Source: Oceanobacter sp045430275
GTDB lineage: Bacteria; Pseudomonadota; Gammaproteobacteria; Pseudomonadales; Oceanobacteraceae
NCBI GenBank assembly: GCA_045430275.1
Contig: JAILXU010000007.1
Location: forward strand, 132,337 to 196,336
Length of the DNA: 64,000 bases
Direction: 5' to 3'
The position numbers and the translations under genes were made by a program. Below the pieces are notes generated by a model, which was given only the letters and a program-made list of their open reading frames with translations, made no database searches and was not told the DNA's origin. Shown here piece after piece: positions 54,662-61,205 of the stretch (positions are counted from its first letter, which is position 1; every line of letters starts with the position of its first letter).

Positions 54662-56415
54662 GATCGATGACCCCCAAGAATGACGAAGCCGCTGTAGACG
54701 GCAGCCATAAACATAACCAGGGCGGGCAGATATTGAAGGAAGGGCTGGAGCCGGGCGGTGCCGAAGTCCACTTCCGCACCCATGACAGTTTTATAATCGT
54801 GATAGAACGGGGATGTGACGCTACTGGTTTCAATCTTGATCTTGTTCTTGAAGTCGTTGGCTATCTGGTTGAACTTGCTTTCGTAGTTTTGGCGAGCTTG
54901 TTTGATCTGGCTGTCCAAGCTATCAAAACCATCGAAGCTACCAGAACCAATGTTCAACTTAATACAAGTGAGATAATCCGCTTGTGTTGGATCGCAGGGG
55001 CCACTTTCTTTGTCGTCGTCTTCACCTGAACCTGAACCACTGCCCGAGTCGGAGCCATCGCCGGGTTTATCGCCGGGTTTATCGCCGGGTTTATCGCCGG
55101 GTTTATCGCCGGGTTTGTCGTCTGGTTTGTCGTCTGGTTTGTCGTCTGGTTTTGTGTCGTCTGGCTTGTCGTCTGGCTTTGGATCATCCGGTTTATCTGG
55201 GGCAGGTTGATCTTCAGCACAACCTTTATCACCCGGCGGCTGGCCGTTGTCGCATTGGATGGGCTGACAGCCGAGGTGTGGGTGACTGTATTCGCCTATA
55301 TTGCAGTCGTCACGTTCACATTTGCCGTCGATGGGGTTTGGGCCGTAACCTTTGGAACAGTTGCCGGGATCGGGAGCGAAGCATTGCTTGATGGCCATAC
55401 TGTTGTGGCGGCACTGGCATTGTGAGATGCCTTCGCAGTTGTCTACTTCTGTTTGGCCATCAGGGATGTCGTCGTCTGAACCGTCGTCTGAGCCATCGTC
55501 TGAGCCATCGTCGGAGCCATCGTCTGAGCCATCGTCTGAGCCATCGTCTGAGCCATCGTCTGAGCCATCGTCTGAACCATCGTCTGAGCCATCGTCTGAG
55601 CCATCGTCTGAACCATCGTCTGAACCATCGTCTGAACCATCGTCTGAACCGTCGTCTGAACCATCGTCCGAACCATCACAAATAGGCAAATCTTGATTGC
55701 CAGACGTGTTGCCACAAGCAGAGGTGTTCCCGTCTGAATCCGAACAGGTATAAATACCGTTCGTGTAACCGCAGTTGCTGGGGATCGACTCGCACGAAGT
55801 GCCGTTATAGCGTTGACCAGGGCCACAATGCTGGCCGTCATAACCTTGTTCTGTTTGGGAATCTGATAGCTTTTCGCCATACGGATCTTCATCACCACCA
55901 CAAACATGAACACTGGCGCTGCCCTCTGGGCCGCTTACCGGCTCATACGATGAAAGGGAGCCATCAGAATTATATGTGGGTTCTGTTTTTGGCCCCTTAC
56001 AATAATCATCACAGCTTTTAGTAACTTGAAGGTTAAACGTATTGCCCGACGAATCATGACATTCTTTATTATTTTGGTCGCAGTCTTCATCCGAATAACA
56101 GCCATTTTGTTTAGAATCATCAGCCGCTTTATTCGCACAGTCTTCAAACGAAACATAGGGCACTTTACATGTACCAACACCATCAGACGGCCCAGAAAAA
56201 TAAGGATCACCGACTACATAGCCTTGACTAGCAAGGCTATTTGCAGTGGATAAAGAAATTGATGGACAATTACTAGAAATAGAATAATTACGAGCGTCTA
56301 TCTTAATGTTACGGTGACCATACTTACAGGCGTCAGACAAGCTGCCAGAAAATACTAATTCTGAATAAGCACTCAGAAACAGAGTAATTATTAGAATGAC
56401 TATTCTCATATTCAT
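54658..56415 (-). CDS. pIII-like phage adsorption protein with long acidic repeats
   Basis: A 585-residue secreted, membrane-anchored protein. It has a signal peptide (VILIITLFLSAYSELVFSGS), a Cys-rich N-terminal region (about 25-240), about 17 DGSD units, a second Cys-rich region (about 320-400), Lys-Pro-Asp/Gly repeats, a helical segment and a C-terminal anchor (LPALVMFMAAVYSGFVILGG). This is the layout of pIII: receptor-binding domains separated by low-complexity linkers and tethered at the C-terminus. It follows the coat genes across a terminator, as gene III follows gene VIII in Ff phages. Confidence 0.87.
   Translation of the reverse strand: MNMRIVILIITLFLSAYSELVFSGSLSDACKYGHRNIKIDARNYSISSNCPSISLSTANSLASQGYVVGDPYFSGPSDGVGTCKVPYVSFEDCANKAADDSKQNGCYSDEDCDQNNKECHDSSGNTFNLQVTKSCDDYCKGPKTEPTYNSDGSLSSYEPVSGPEGSASVHVCGGDEDPYGEKLSDSQTEQGYDGQHCGPGQRYNGTSCESIPSNCGYTNGIYTCSDSDGNTSACGNTSGNQDLPICDGSDDGSDDGSDDGSDDGSDDGSDDGSDDGSDDGSDDGSDDGSDDGSDDGSDDGSDDGSDDGSDDGSDDDIPDGQTEVDNCEGISQCQCRHNSMAIKQCFAPDPGNCSKGYGPNPIDGKCERDDCNIGEYSHPHLGCQPIQCDNGQPPGDKGCAEDQPAPDKPDDPKPDDKPDDTKPDDKPDDKPDDKPGDKPGDKPGDKPGDKPGDGSDSGSGSGSGEDDDKESGPCDPTQADYLTCIKLNIGSGSFDGFDSLDSQIKQARQNYESKFNQIANDFKNKIKIETSSVTSPFYHDYKTVMGAEVDFGTARLQPFLQYLPALVMFMAAVYSGFVILGGHRS
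55059..55200 (-). repeat. 12-bp tandem repeat coding Asp-Lys-Pro-Gly/Asp units
   Basis: About five GGGTTTATCGCC units followed by degenerate GGTTTGTCGTCT units read on the minus strand as D-K-P-G then D-K-P-D. The period of 12 keeps the frame when the copy number changes. It forms the second linker of the pIII-like protein. Confidence 0.9.
55472..55677 (-). repeat. 12-bp tandem repeat, about 17 copies, coding DGSD units
   Basis: A near-perfect repeat of TCTGAGCCATCG (variants AACC and CCGT) reads as Asp-Gly-Ser-Asp on the minus strand. It gives about 70 residues with two negative charges per unit. Confidence 0.95.
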
Positions 56416-56430
56416 AATCCATTAAATAGA

Positions 56431-56453
56431 TAAACAAGGGGCGATTGCCCCTT
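56431..56453 (-). terminator. terminator between coat genes and the pIII-like gene
   Basis: A perfect 7-bp stem (AAGGGGC / GCCCCTT) with a four-base loop is followed on the minus strand by GTTTATC. It overlaps the stop codon of the 25-residue peptide. The position matches the gene VIII terminator of Ff phages, which keeps coat expression far above that of pIII. Confidence 0.8.
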
Positions 56454-56530
56454 TAAGATATGCGTCCGGTGTAAAAACCGAATACAAAACAGATGGCAAG
56501 AGCAATTGCGAGCGCGCCTGCCGAGATCAT
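56453..56530 (-). CDS. 25-residue membrane peptide, pVII/pIX-like candidate
   Basis: A tiny frame starts one base after the coat stop codon and encodes MISAGALAIALAICFVFG plus seven residues (FYTGRIS). It is almost wholly hydrophobic, like the small filament-tip proteins VII and IX of Ff (about 32-33 residues). The coat-stop to peptide-start spacing implies coupled translation. Evidence is position and composition only. Confidence 0.6.
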   Translation of the reverse strand: MISAGALAIALAICFVFGFYTGRIS

Positions 56531-56531
56531 G

Positions 56532-56774
56532 TTACGACTTGCGCATCAGGCCGAGAATGATGCTCAAGCCCAGGGCAATGGCGGCAATACCGACAATGCC
56601 AACTACGACAGTGGTAACGTTGGCGCTACCAGATTCCAGCGAAGCGTTAATAGCTGATGCAATTTCTGCATTAGCGAATGCTGGTGATGCTACGACCAGG
56701 CCCGCTGAAATAGCCGCCGCTTTTGCAGCAGACTTTTGAGAACGTAACTGAAGCGCACGAAGTTTGTTTTTCAT
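56532..56774 (-). CDS. major coat protein (pVIII-like)
   Basis: An 80-residue precursor. A basic N-terminus and signal sequence (AAAISAGLVVASPAFA) are probably cut after AFA. A mature coat of about 45 residues follows, with an N-terminal amphipathic part (NAEIASAINASLE), one membrane helix (VVVGIVGIAAIALGLSIILG) and a basic end (LMRKS) that would face the DNA. AAAGGAT precedes the start. This is the classic architecture of inovirus pVIII. Confidence 0.93.
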   Translation of the reverse strand: MKNKLRALQLRSQKSAAKAAAISAGLVVASPAFANAEIASAINASLESGSANVTTVVVGIVGIAAIALGLSIILGLMRKS

Positions 56775-56805
56775 GGTGAATATCCTTTTACAGTATTTAA
56801 TTGCG

Positions 56806-57039
56806 TTATACGCGGTTCATATTTCTGACGATTAATCCGCCTACGTGTCCGGTTATGAACGATATAAGGAGAGCGGCGAGTATCTTTCCGAATATCACTC
56901 CGTCAAAACCGAGATACTCTTCAAACGGAAACAAGTCCGTTTTCAGAGCGAGTGATTCATAAGCCACCGTTTGCCAGGCGTCACAGGAGGGTGTGCCGTC
57001 GGGCAGTACTGCCGGTGCCTCACAAATCAAAACTTTCAT
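56806..57039 (-). CDS. small membrane protein of the phage, minor coat candidate
   Basis: A 77-residue protein (start MKVLICEAPAVLPDG) with a polar N-terminal half containing two Cys and one C-terminal membrane segment (FGKILAALLISFITGHVGGL). It overlaps the stop of the upstream gene at TGATG and precedes the coat gene by 31 bases. Equivalent small proteins lie in this place in many inoviruses. Function is not established. Confidence 0.75.
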   Translation of the reverse strand: MKVLICEAPAVLPDGTPSCDAWQTVAYESLALKTDLFPFEEYLGFDGVIFGKILAALLISFITGHVGGLIVRNMNRV

Positions 57040-57359
57040 CAGCTCGCCTTCTTGGCCTGCTGATTGGCGTTGGGTGCTGTGGCGGTCTTTTCTTCGGACA
57101 TGATGCCGATACAGCGTTGGGTCACTTTGCCGCCGGATACCTTGTTCAGCACGATCAGGCGGCACTGATACGGATACGCGCTTTCTTCAGAAGGCAGACG
57201 GTCAAACACGGTTTCTTCCGCAGGCATTTTCGCGGGTTGAAGACCTTTCAGAGCTTTGTTCGTTGGGTCGCTATTCAGCACTTGCAGGCTGACAAAGATC
57301 TTGCCTTCGATGTCGTAGCGGGTTGCTCCAGTGAGCAGTACAGGCATTTCAAATTGCAT
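57039..57359 (-). CDS. internal in-frame product, pV-like ssDNA-binding protein
   Basis: ATG 57359 lies in frame within the longer gene and is preceded by GAGGAAACCACC, nearly identical to the leader of the replication gene (GAGGGAACCACC at 53053). A 106-residue protein from here has the size of filamentous-phage ssDNA-binding proteins, which coat the plus strand before packaging. Whether the long form is also made is unknown. Confidence 0.65.
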   Translation of the reverse strand: MQFEMPVLLTGATRYDIEGKIFVSLQVLNSDPTNKALKGLQPAKMPAEETVFDRLPSEESAYPYQCRLIVLNKVSGGKVTQRCIGIMSEEKTATAPNANQQAKKAS

Positions 57360-57770
57360 GGTGGTTTCCTCAGTGTGTCCCTGTGGTTCTTTCAACGACT
57401 GACCAGGGGGTATCAGTCGTGTGGTTTGGTCTGCTAAAGCGGCAGGAATGCGGTATGGAACGGGGTGGTCACTGACGGGGGAAGACAGGGCTTCAGTGTC
57501 GTGGGTGTTGGGCGTAACCAGGGCAACCGGCTCTGGCTCCCAGCACTCTGCGCCGTCGTAGTCATTGCCGCCTTTGGCAATCATGGCGATGTTCTGGGCA
57601 TTGATGGCGACGGTTCCCGGCTTCCAGGATGTTGGACGAGGTTCGTTCAGTGACCAACCTTCAACGGTAGAGCCATAAACCATCACCCAGCCGGTCGAAT
57701 AGTCGACGTTGTCGCCGTGGTCTTGGTTGCGGTAGTCAGCAGCCAGGGCAATTGATGCTTGAATATCCAT
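57039..57770 (-). CDS. phage protein with C-terminal ssDNA-binding-like domain
   Basis: A 243-residue frame starting MDIQASIALAADY with GGAGGGG upstream, 2 bases after the previous stop. The first 137 residues are unrecognised (WEPEPVALVTP, proline-rich end). The last 106 begin MQFEMPVLLTGATRYDIEGK and look like a gene-V-type ssDNA-binding protein: a small beta-rich core with FVSLQVLN and YQCRLIVLNKVSGGK plus a charged tail. A strong internal start at 57359 suggests that the C-terminal part is also made alone. Confidence 0.75.
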   Translation of the reverse strand: MDIQASIALAADYRNQDHGDNVDYSTGWVMVYGSTVEGWSLNEPRPTSWKPGTVAINAQNIAMIAKGGNDYDGAECWEPEPVALVTPNTHDTEALSSPVSDHPVPYRIPAALADQTTRLIPPGQSLKEPQGHTEETTMQFEMPVLLTGATRYDIEGKIFVSLQVLNSDPTNKALKGLQPAKMPAEETVFDRLPSEESAYPYQCRLIVLNKVSGGKVTQRCIGIMSEEKTATAPNANQQAKKAS

Positions 57771-57772
57771 AC

Positions 57773-58048
57773 TCACCCCTCCTGACCAACATGCTTCAGA
57801 AAAATCTGCAAGCGTTGTTCGTTCAATTCGGTGCGACACAGGCAGGCGAATTTTTGAATTTCGGCGTGTGGGGCATCGGTCAGCACCAGGGCAATGAGGT
57901 AACGAAGGGAGACTTCGGGCATGTGGGCGCTTTCGTTGTGGAAAGCGGCGCGGTATTCGTCAAAGGCGGTTTGACCGGATACCGGGAGCAGTTCGGCTTG
58001 CACCGGGTGCGGGAATGGTTGTGGCAATGTGCCAGCGGTGGCTTCCAT
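57773..58048 (-). CDS. hypothetical phage protein, first gene of the leftward operon
   Basis: A 91-residue soluble protein (MEATAGTLPQPFPHPVQ; later VSLRYLIALVLTDAPHAE). It is separated by 2 bases from the next gene, and the ribosome site of that gene overlaps its stop. It opens the leftward phage operon opposite the repressor-like gene. No family is recognised. Confidence 0.65.
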   Translation of the reverse strand: MEATAGTLPQPFPHPVQAELLPVSGQTAFDEYRAAFHNESAHMPEVSLRYLIALVLTDAPHAEIQKFACLCRTELNEQRLQIFLKHVGQEG

Positions 58049-58141
58049 GTTCGACCCCTTGCCGACCAGCTCCCCGGTTAGGGCAGAGTCATGGTAGGCT
58101 GTTTGGTTGGCAATTTAACAATGAGCGCGGCAACGCTCTTT

Positions 58142-58158
58142 CATGTACAGAGTACAAG
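58142..58158. promoter_or_regulatory. operator 1, CATGTAC-AGA-GTACAAG
   Basis: A 17-bp inverted repeat with 7-bp arms (one mismatch) and a 3-bp spacer lies between the divergent phage genes. It shares the right arm GTACAAG and the spacing with operator 2. It is a likely binding site for the HTH protein encoded at 58220. Confidence 0.65.
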
Positions 58159-58182
58159 AACATGATTTTAATAAGCAAGATT

Positions 58183-58199
58183 CTTGCACTATGTACAAG
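58183..58199. promoter_or_regulatory. operator 2, CTTGCAC-TAT-GTACAAG
   Basis: A second 17-bp copy of the same operator design lies 41 bp (about four helical turns) from operator 1 and 20 bp upstream of the repressor-like start. A nested palindrome GCAAGA-T-TCTTGC (58175-58187) overlaps its left arm. Confidence 0.65.
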
Positions 58200-58219
58200 A
58201 TACTATTTTGGAATAAAAA

Positions 58220-58495
58220 ATGTCCGTTTTAGAACGGTTGAAGACAATACTAGACTTAGAAAAGGTCTCTAAACGCGAGTTATCAGAACGAACGAACATC
58301 AAGGAGAGTCGTTGGATAACTGTTTTAGCAAAGAGAGGCAGAATTTCAGGCGATGAAATAGAAGCGCTTGCAGTTGTGTGGCCTGAATATGCCTATTGGC
58401 TAACAACGGGCCTTGAACTTCCCGAAGCAGGACAGATAAGCCCGCTGACAAAGAAGGCGCACGAACTTTCAAAGACAGCCCAGCGGGCTGGTTGA
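58220..58495 (+). CDS. small HTH protein, candidate phage repressor
   Basis: A 91-residue protein with an N-terminal helix-turn-helix-like region (VSKRELSERTNIKESRWITV, then RISGDEIEALAVVWPEYAYW). This layout is seen in small phage regulators that share the N-terminal part of phage repressors. It is transcribed away from the structural operon, with two matching operators in between, so it is the likely lysogeny or copy-control switch. No peptidase or effector domain is present. Confidence 0.72.
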   Translation: MSVLERLKTILDLEKVSKRELSERTNIKESRWITVLAKRGRISGDEIEALAVVWPEYAYWLTTGLELPEAGQISPLTKKAHELSKTAQRAG

Positions 58496-58588
58496 TGGCA
58501 AAACGAGTGGCGGAGCGTTGGAAGCTTTAACTGCCACTCAAGAACATGGAATCAGGATAATAGCTCATAAAAGCGTCATTGATAGGAT

Positions 58589-58993
58589 TTACAAACGAGC
58601 ACAAGCCTGGTCTCTCATCATGCGGTCGTAATCACGGCCAGTCTTTCGATAGGTTGAACGCCAGAAATCACAAGTCTGTCGCAAAGTCTGACGGGCAGCC
58701 GCATCGGCTCTCCGTTGCCTTTGCATGCGAGCATATTCTTGCTTGGCTTGCTCGGCCTTCTCTTTGGCTTTTCGCTCTGCTTCTTCTGCTGCTATTCGTG
58801 CACGGTTGGCTCGCAGAGCAGCTTCAGCCTTTCGACGCATTTCATGCTCTCGTAATTCCTTAGCCATGGCCTCAGCGTTTACTTTGGCTTCATAGTCCAG
58901 GTAGAGCTTGGCAGAAAAAAACAAAGCGAAGCCACCCAGAAATATGGCGAGAGTAAGAGCGAGAAACAGTTGAATTGAAGTAAGTCTGGCCAT
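58589..58993 (-). CDS. membrane-anchored coiled-coil protein
   Basis: A 134-residue protein with an N-terminal membrane helix (LFLALTLAIFLGGFALFFSA). A long Ala/Glu/Arg-rich coiled coil (about 35-105) and a short C-terminal region with two Cys (QTCDFWRSTYRK, RDQACARL) follow. GGAGG five bases before ATG 58993 fixes the start. The function is unknown. It lies in the accessory arm of the prophage. Confidence 0.65.
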   Translation of the reverse strand: MARLTSIQLFLALTLAIFLGGFALFFSAKLYLDYEAKVNAEAMAKELREHEMRRKAEAALRANRARIAAEEAERKAKEKAEQAKQEYARMQRQRRADAAARQTLRQTCDFWRSTYRKTGRDYDRMMRDQACARL

Positions 58994-59101
58994 GTATCCT
59001 CCGTGATCGGCGACGCCTGAAATTGGGGGTGTCGATCCTTGGCTAGATGTGGAGTATATTCGAGAAAGACCTAAAAGTAAGAAACTGACAAGGAAAGTCA
59101 A

Positions 59102-59311
59102 ATGATCACAACAGAATACGCCCCGATCAAAAACGTTTCAGTAACACACGATGAACATGATAATGAGCCAGTCGTCATACTACAGATAGATGAAGCAGAA
59201 CCCTTCACTGATGAAACTCGAAGAAGGGTTGAATACACAATGACACTGGAAGCAGCAAAGGGAATGGTACTAAAGCTTCAGGCGGGGGTTGAAGAGACAA
59301 ATCCCAAATAG
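59102..59311 (+). CDS. small acidic hypothetical protein
   Basis: A 69-residue soluble protein (MITTEYAPIKNVSVTHDE; later TMTLEAAKGMVLKLQAG) with AAGGAAAG before the ATG. It diverges from the membrane coiled-coil gene and is convergent with the reverse transcriptase. No family is recognised. Confidence 0.6.
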   Translation: MITTEYAPIKNVSVTHDEHDNEPVVILQIDEAEPFTDETRRRVEYTMTLEAAKGMVLKLQAGVEETNPK

Positions 59312-59370
59312 CCATTTGATTTAGATTTAAATAAAATAGCGAGTTCAAATCAAATAAACTATTTAACACC

Positions 59371-60345
59371 TCAAATATTAGACTTTGAAGAAGAGTTTTG
59401 ATTTAGGGACTTAATACCTAACCCAGCTCTCTGCTCAACAATAATTCTACCCTTCTGATAATACCGACCATTTATTTGGCCGGCTGAAAATAAGTGTCCA
59501 ATTAATTTTTGAAAATATATTACTATTTCTTCACTATCGGGCTCATGCGATTCCACAACATGATCATATTTACCCAGCAGATCTGAAAGTTTAAGTCTAT
59601 GAGCATTTCTAACTTTCAAAACTCCATTATCAATAACCGCGCCAGTAACCACCTTTGGAGTTGTAGCGTTATAAGTCCTAAACTTATGACATTTATAACC
59701 TCTACTTTTATTTAAATAACAAGAAACATAATGGAGAAAATTACGGGGAATCATCTTTCCAGAAAAAGTTAAGTCATCAACATATACTGAGAATTTAATA
59801 CCTCTGGAACTAGCATATTGATATATATGGTTAAACGCTCCTAGGTTAGAATAAAATGCCAAAGACTGACTGATTGGACTGCCAGTAGGCAGATGCCCTT
59901 TAACACAGCATAAACTTGACAAAAAAACCGATACTTCTCTTGTGCAGGAAAAAATCTTTCTAAAAGTTCTTTCTACTAAAGACTGTGTTGTAGAGGTATA
60001 AAAGTTCTTAATGTCCAATTTTGCGAGTGCACCTGAAATGTGGTATTTAGCATTTCCAATATTCGACCGACCTTTTACACCTGACTGTAGATAAACTGGT
60101 GGCTTGATTCTAGACAATAAATTGTTTATTCGAATGTGAACACGCTTTAACTGAACTTTTGGGATTTGCAATTCTCGTTTTTTCGAATCATCCAAGTGAG
60201 TAAAGTAATAGTTTAAGCTCCCACGCCTTTCTATTCTTTTTAATGTACTTGGCTTGCAGTTTAAAACATTTGAAAGAGAATCGATGGTTCTCAATTTAAA
60301 GAGGGGGCTCTGATTAAGTGGGTAAGACTTCCTATTTTTTTTCAT
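59371..60345 (-). CDS. retron-like reverse transcriptase
   Basis: A 324-residue RNA-directed DNA polymerase. RT blocks appear in order: KGRSNIGNAKYH, ALAKLDIKNFYTST (first catalytic Asp), GHLPTGSPISQSLAF and KFSVYVDDLTFSG (YVDD box). A retron-style tail follows with NATTPKVVTGAVI, which resembles the NAxxH and VTG signatures of retron regions X and Y. There is no maturase or endonuclease domain. The gene is very AT-rich compared with the phage backbone. The start overlaps the upstream HTH gene by 14 bases. A cognate msr-msd RNA was not firmly identified. Confidence 0.85.
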   Translation of the reverse strand: MKKNRKSYPLNQSPLFKLRTIDSLSNVLNCKPSTLKRIERRGSLNYYFTHLDDSKKRELQIPKVQLKRVHIRINNLLSRIKPPVYLQSGVKGRSNIGNAKYHISGALAKLDIKNFYTSTTQSLVERTFRKIFSCTREVSVFLSSLCCVKGHLPTGSPISQSLAFYSNLGAFNHIYQYASSRGIKFSVYVDDLTFSGKMIPRNFLHYVSCYLNKSRGYKCHKFRTYNATTPKVVTGAVIDNGVLKVRNAHRLKLSDLLGKYDHVVESHEPDSEEIVIYFQKLIGHLFSAGQINGRYYQKGRIIVEQRAGLGIKSLNQNSSSKSNI

Positions 60346-60637
60346 TGAATGATTCCATCCATTTAGTAGCATTCAAATAATTTAAAATTATTTTCTGACA
60401 AACAACAGTCATGTTCCGCTCTGCTTCTGTCGAAAATTCTTGGCGAAATATAGCAGATAATATCGAGGATTTTATATTAAAATGATTTGAATAAAAATTA
60501 ATTAGAGACAAGGGAATAGGATGTTCGCCACTCTCTACTTTTAAAATCATCCTTTCCGACAACCCCGCTTGACTAGCAAGTTCGGGTATGTTCAACCCCA
60601 TTATTTCACGAAAATGAACAGCAATCTTATGACACAT
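60332..60637 (-). CDS. XRE-type HTH protein coupled to the reverse transcriptase
   Basis: A 101-residue protein with an N-terminal XRE/Cro HTH (about 8-62: MGLNIPELASQAGLSERMIL then KVESGEHPIPLSLIN) and a short helical tail. The 14-base overlap with the reverse transcriptase gene indicates joint translation. Some retron classes carry a small HTH partner, so this could be the effector, the antitoxin or the regulator of the module. Confidence 0.78.
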   Translation of the reverse strand: MCHKIAVHFREIMGLNIPELASQAGLSERMILKVESGEHPIPLSLINFYSNHFNIKSSILSAIFRQEFSTEAERNMTVVCQKIILNYLNATKWMESFNEKK

Positions 60638-60675
60638 TATTGAAATGAGGTTATACGTGAGCTGGTGATGCCCCC

Positions 60676-60697
60676 AGCGAGCAATGCTGCGCTCGCT
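60676..60697 (-). promoter_or_regulatory. stem-loop between membrane-peptide and HTH genes
   Basis: A 7-bp stem (AGCGAGC / GCTCGCT, eight-base loop) starts at the stop codon of the membrane peptide and lies 39 bases ahead of the HTH gene on the minus strand. It begins TTAGCGAG, which looks like the start of some retron msr RNAs, but the flanking a1/a2 repeat could not be found. Confidence 0.35.
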
Positions 60698-60881
60698 AAG
60701 TGATAGGTAGTGCTATCCCCACCGTCGAAAGTAGTACAACGACTATAACCTTGATCAACCATATAAGGATTCCTCCCGCCACTGTAACCAAGATTTGAAC
60801 CGCCAAGGGGTGCCGCAAAGAACGCCCCAAGCTACCCACACATCGCCCCCCGAAGGCTTTCAAACGTTTCCATAACTTCAT
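60696..60881 (-). CDS. 61-residue basic membrane peptide
   Basis: Starts MKLWKRLKAFGGRCVGSLGR, with AGAGGT eight bases upstream. A strongly basic first third is followed by a long hydrophobic stretch (ILVTVAGGILIWLIKVIVVV and LLSTVGIAL). The form resembles small membrane toxins or phage minor coat proteins. It lies in line with the HTH-RT pair, so it could be an effector of that module. No family is recognised. Confidence 0.55.
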   Translation of the reverse strand: MKLWKRLKAFGGRCVGSLGRSLRHPLAVQILVTVAGGILIWLIKVIVVVLLSTVGIALPIT

Positions 60882-61205
60882 AAATATACCTCTAAGTTCA
60901 CGACACCAAAACGTGTGATGCCTCACAGAGTGACCTAGAGTTCCTCGTCAGAGAATTGTCGGAGGGTTTTACCTGCTCACTAACCTGCATGTGCTCACAG
61001 CACATGCGATCCGGGCACGCCAGTGACTGTTCGCGCGATCGCGTCACCGGATCAAGCAGAGTGTAAACTCCAAAGTTGTCTTCAACTTTATCTTAAGTTT
61101 GCGCTGCTAGCGCTAACTAAATCTGTGATATTTCTCTTTAAATATGAAAGCCGACTTACACAGTAACATAGGCGATCCTTAAATAGAATAAACCCTCTTT
61201 ATAAT
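60882..61205. other. gene-free region with four consecutive stem-loops (60987-61113), candidate phage origin/packaging region
   Basis: Stem-loops follow one another: 60987-61007 (9-bp perfect stem GCATGTGCT / AGCACATGC), 61008-61053 (GATCCGG / CCGGATC around GTGAC..GTCAC), 61072-61089 (AAAGTTG / CAACTTT, tetraloop) and 61101-61113 (GCGCT / AGCGC). A row of hairpins in a non-coding gap is how filamentous phages arrange their packaging signal and plus and minus origins. The nick site could not be picked. Confidence 0.5.
61200..61205 (+). promoter_or_regulatory. possible -10 box TATAAT ahead of the structured region
   Basis: A perfect TATAAT sits at the boundary of an AT-rich stretch and the GC-rich region, but the -35 (around 61177-61183, CTTAAA-like) is poor. 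If used, it would start a rightward transcript near 61212. Confidence 0.35.

Noticed and set aside
55352..55696. Frames rich in SSEPSSEP or HRLSHR across the pIII-like repeat
   Set aside because: Frame-shifted readings of the 12-bp DGSD repeat on the opposite strand.
60640..60700. Retron msr-msd RNA just upstream of the HTH gene
   Set aside because: A TTAGCGAG stem-loop is suggestive, but I found no matching a1/a2 inverted repeat and no long msd hairpin in the space available, so it is kept only as a low-confidence stem-loop.
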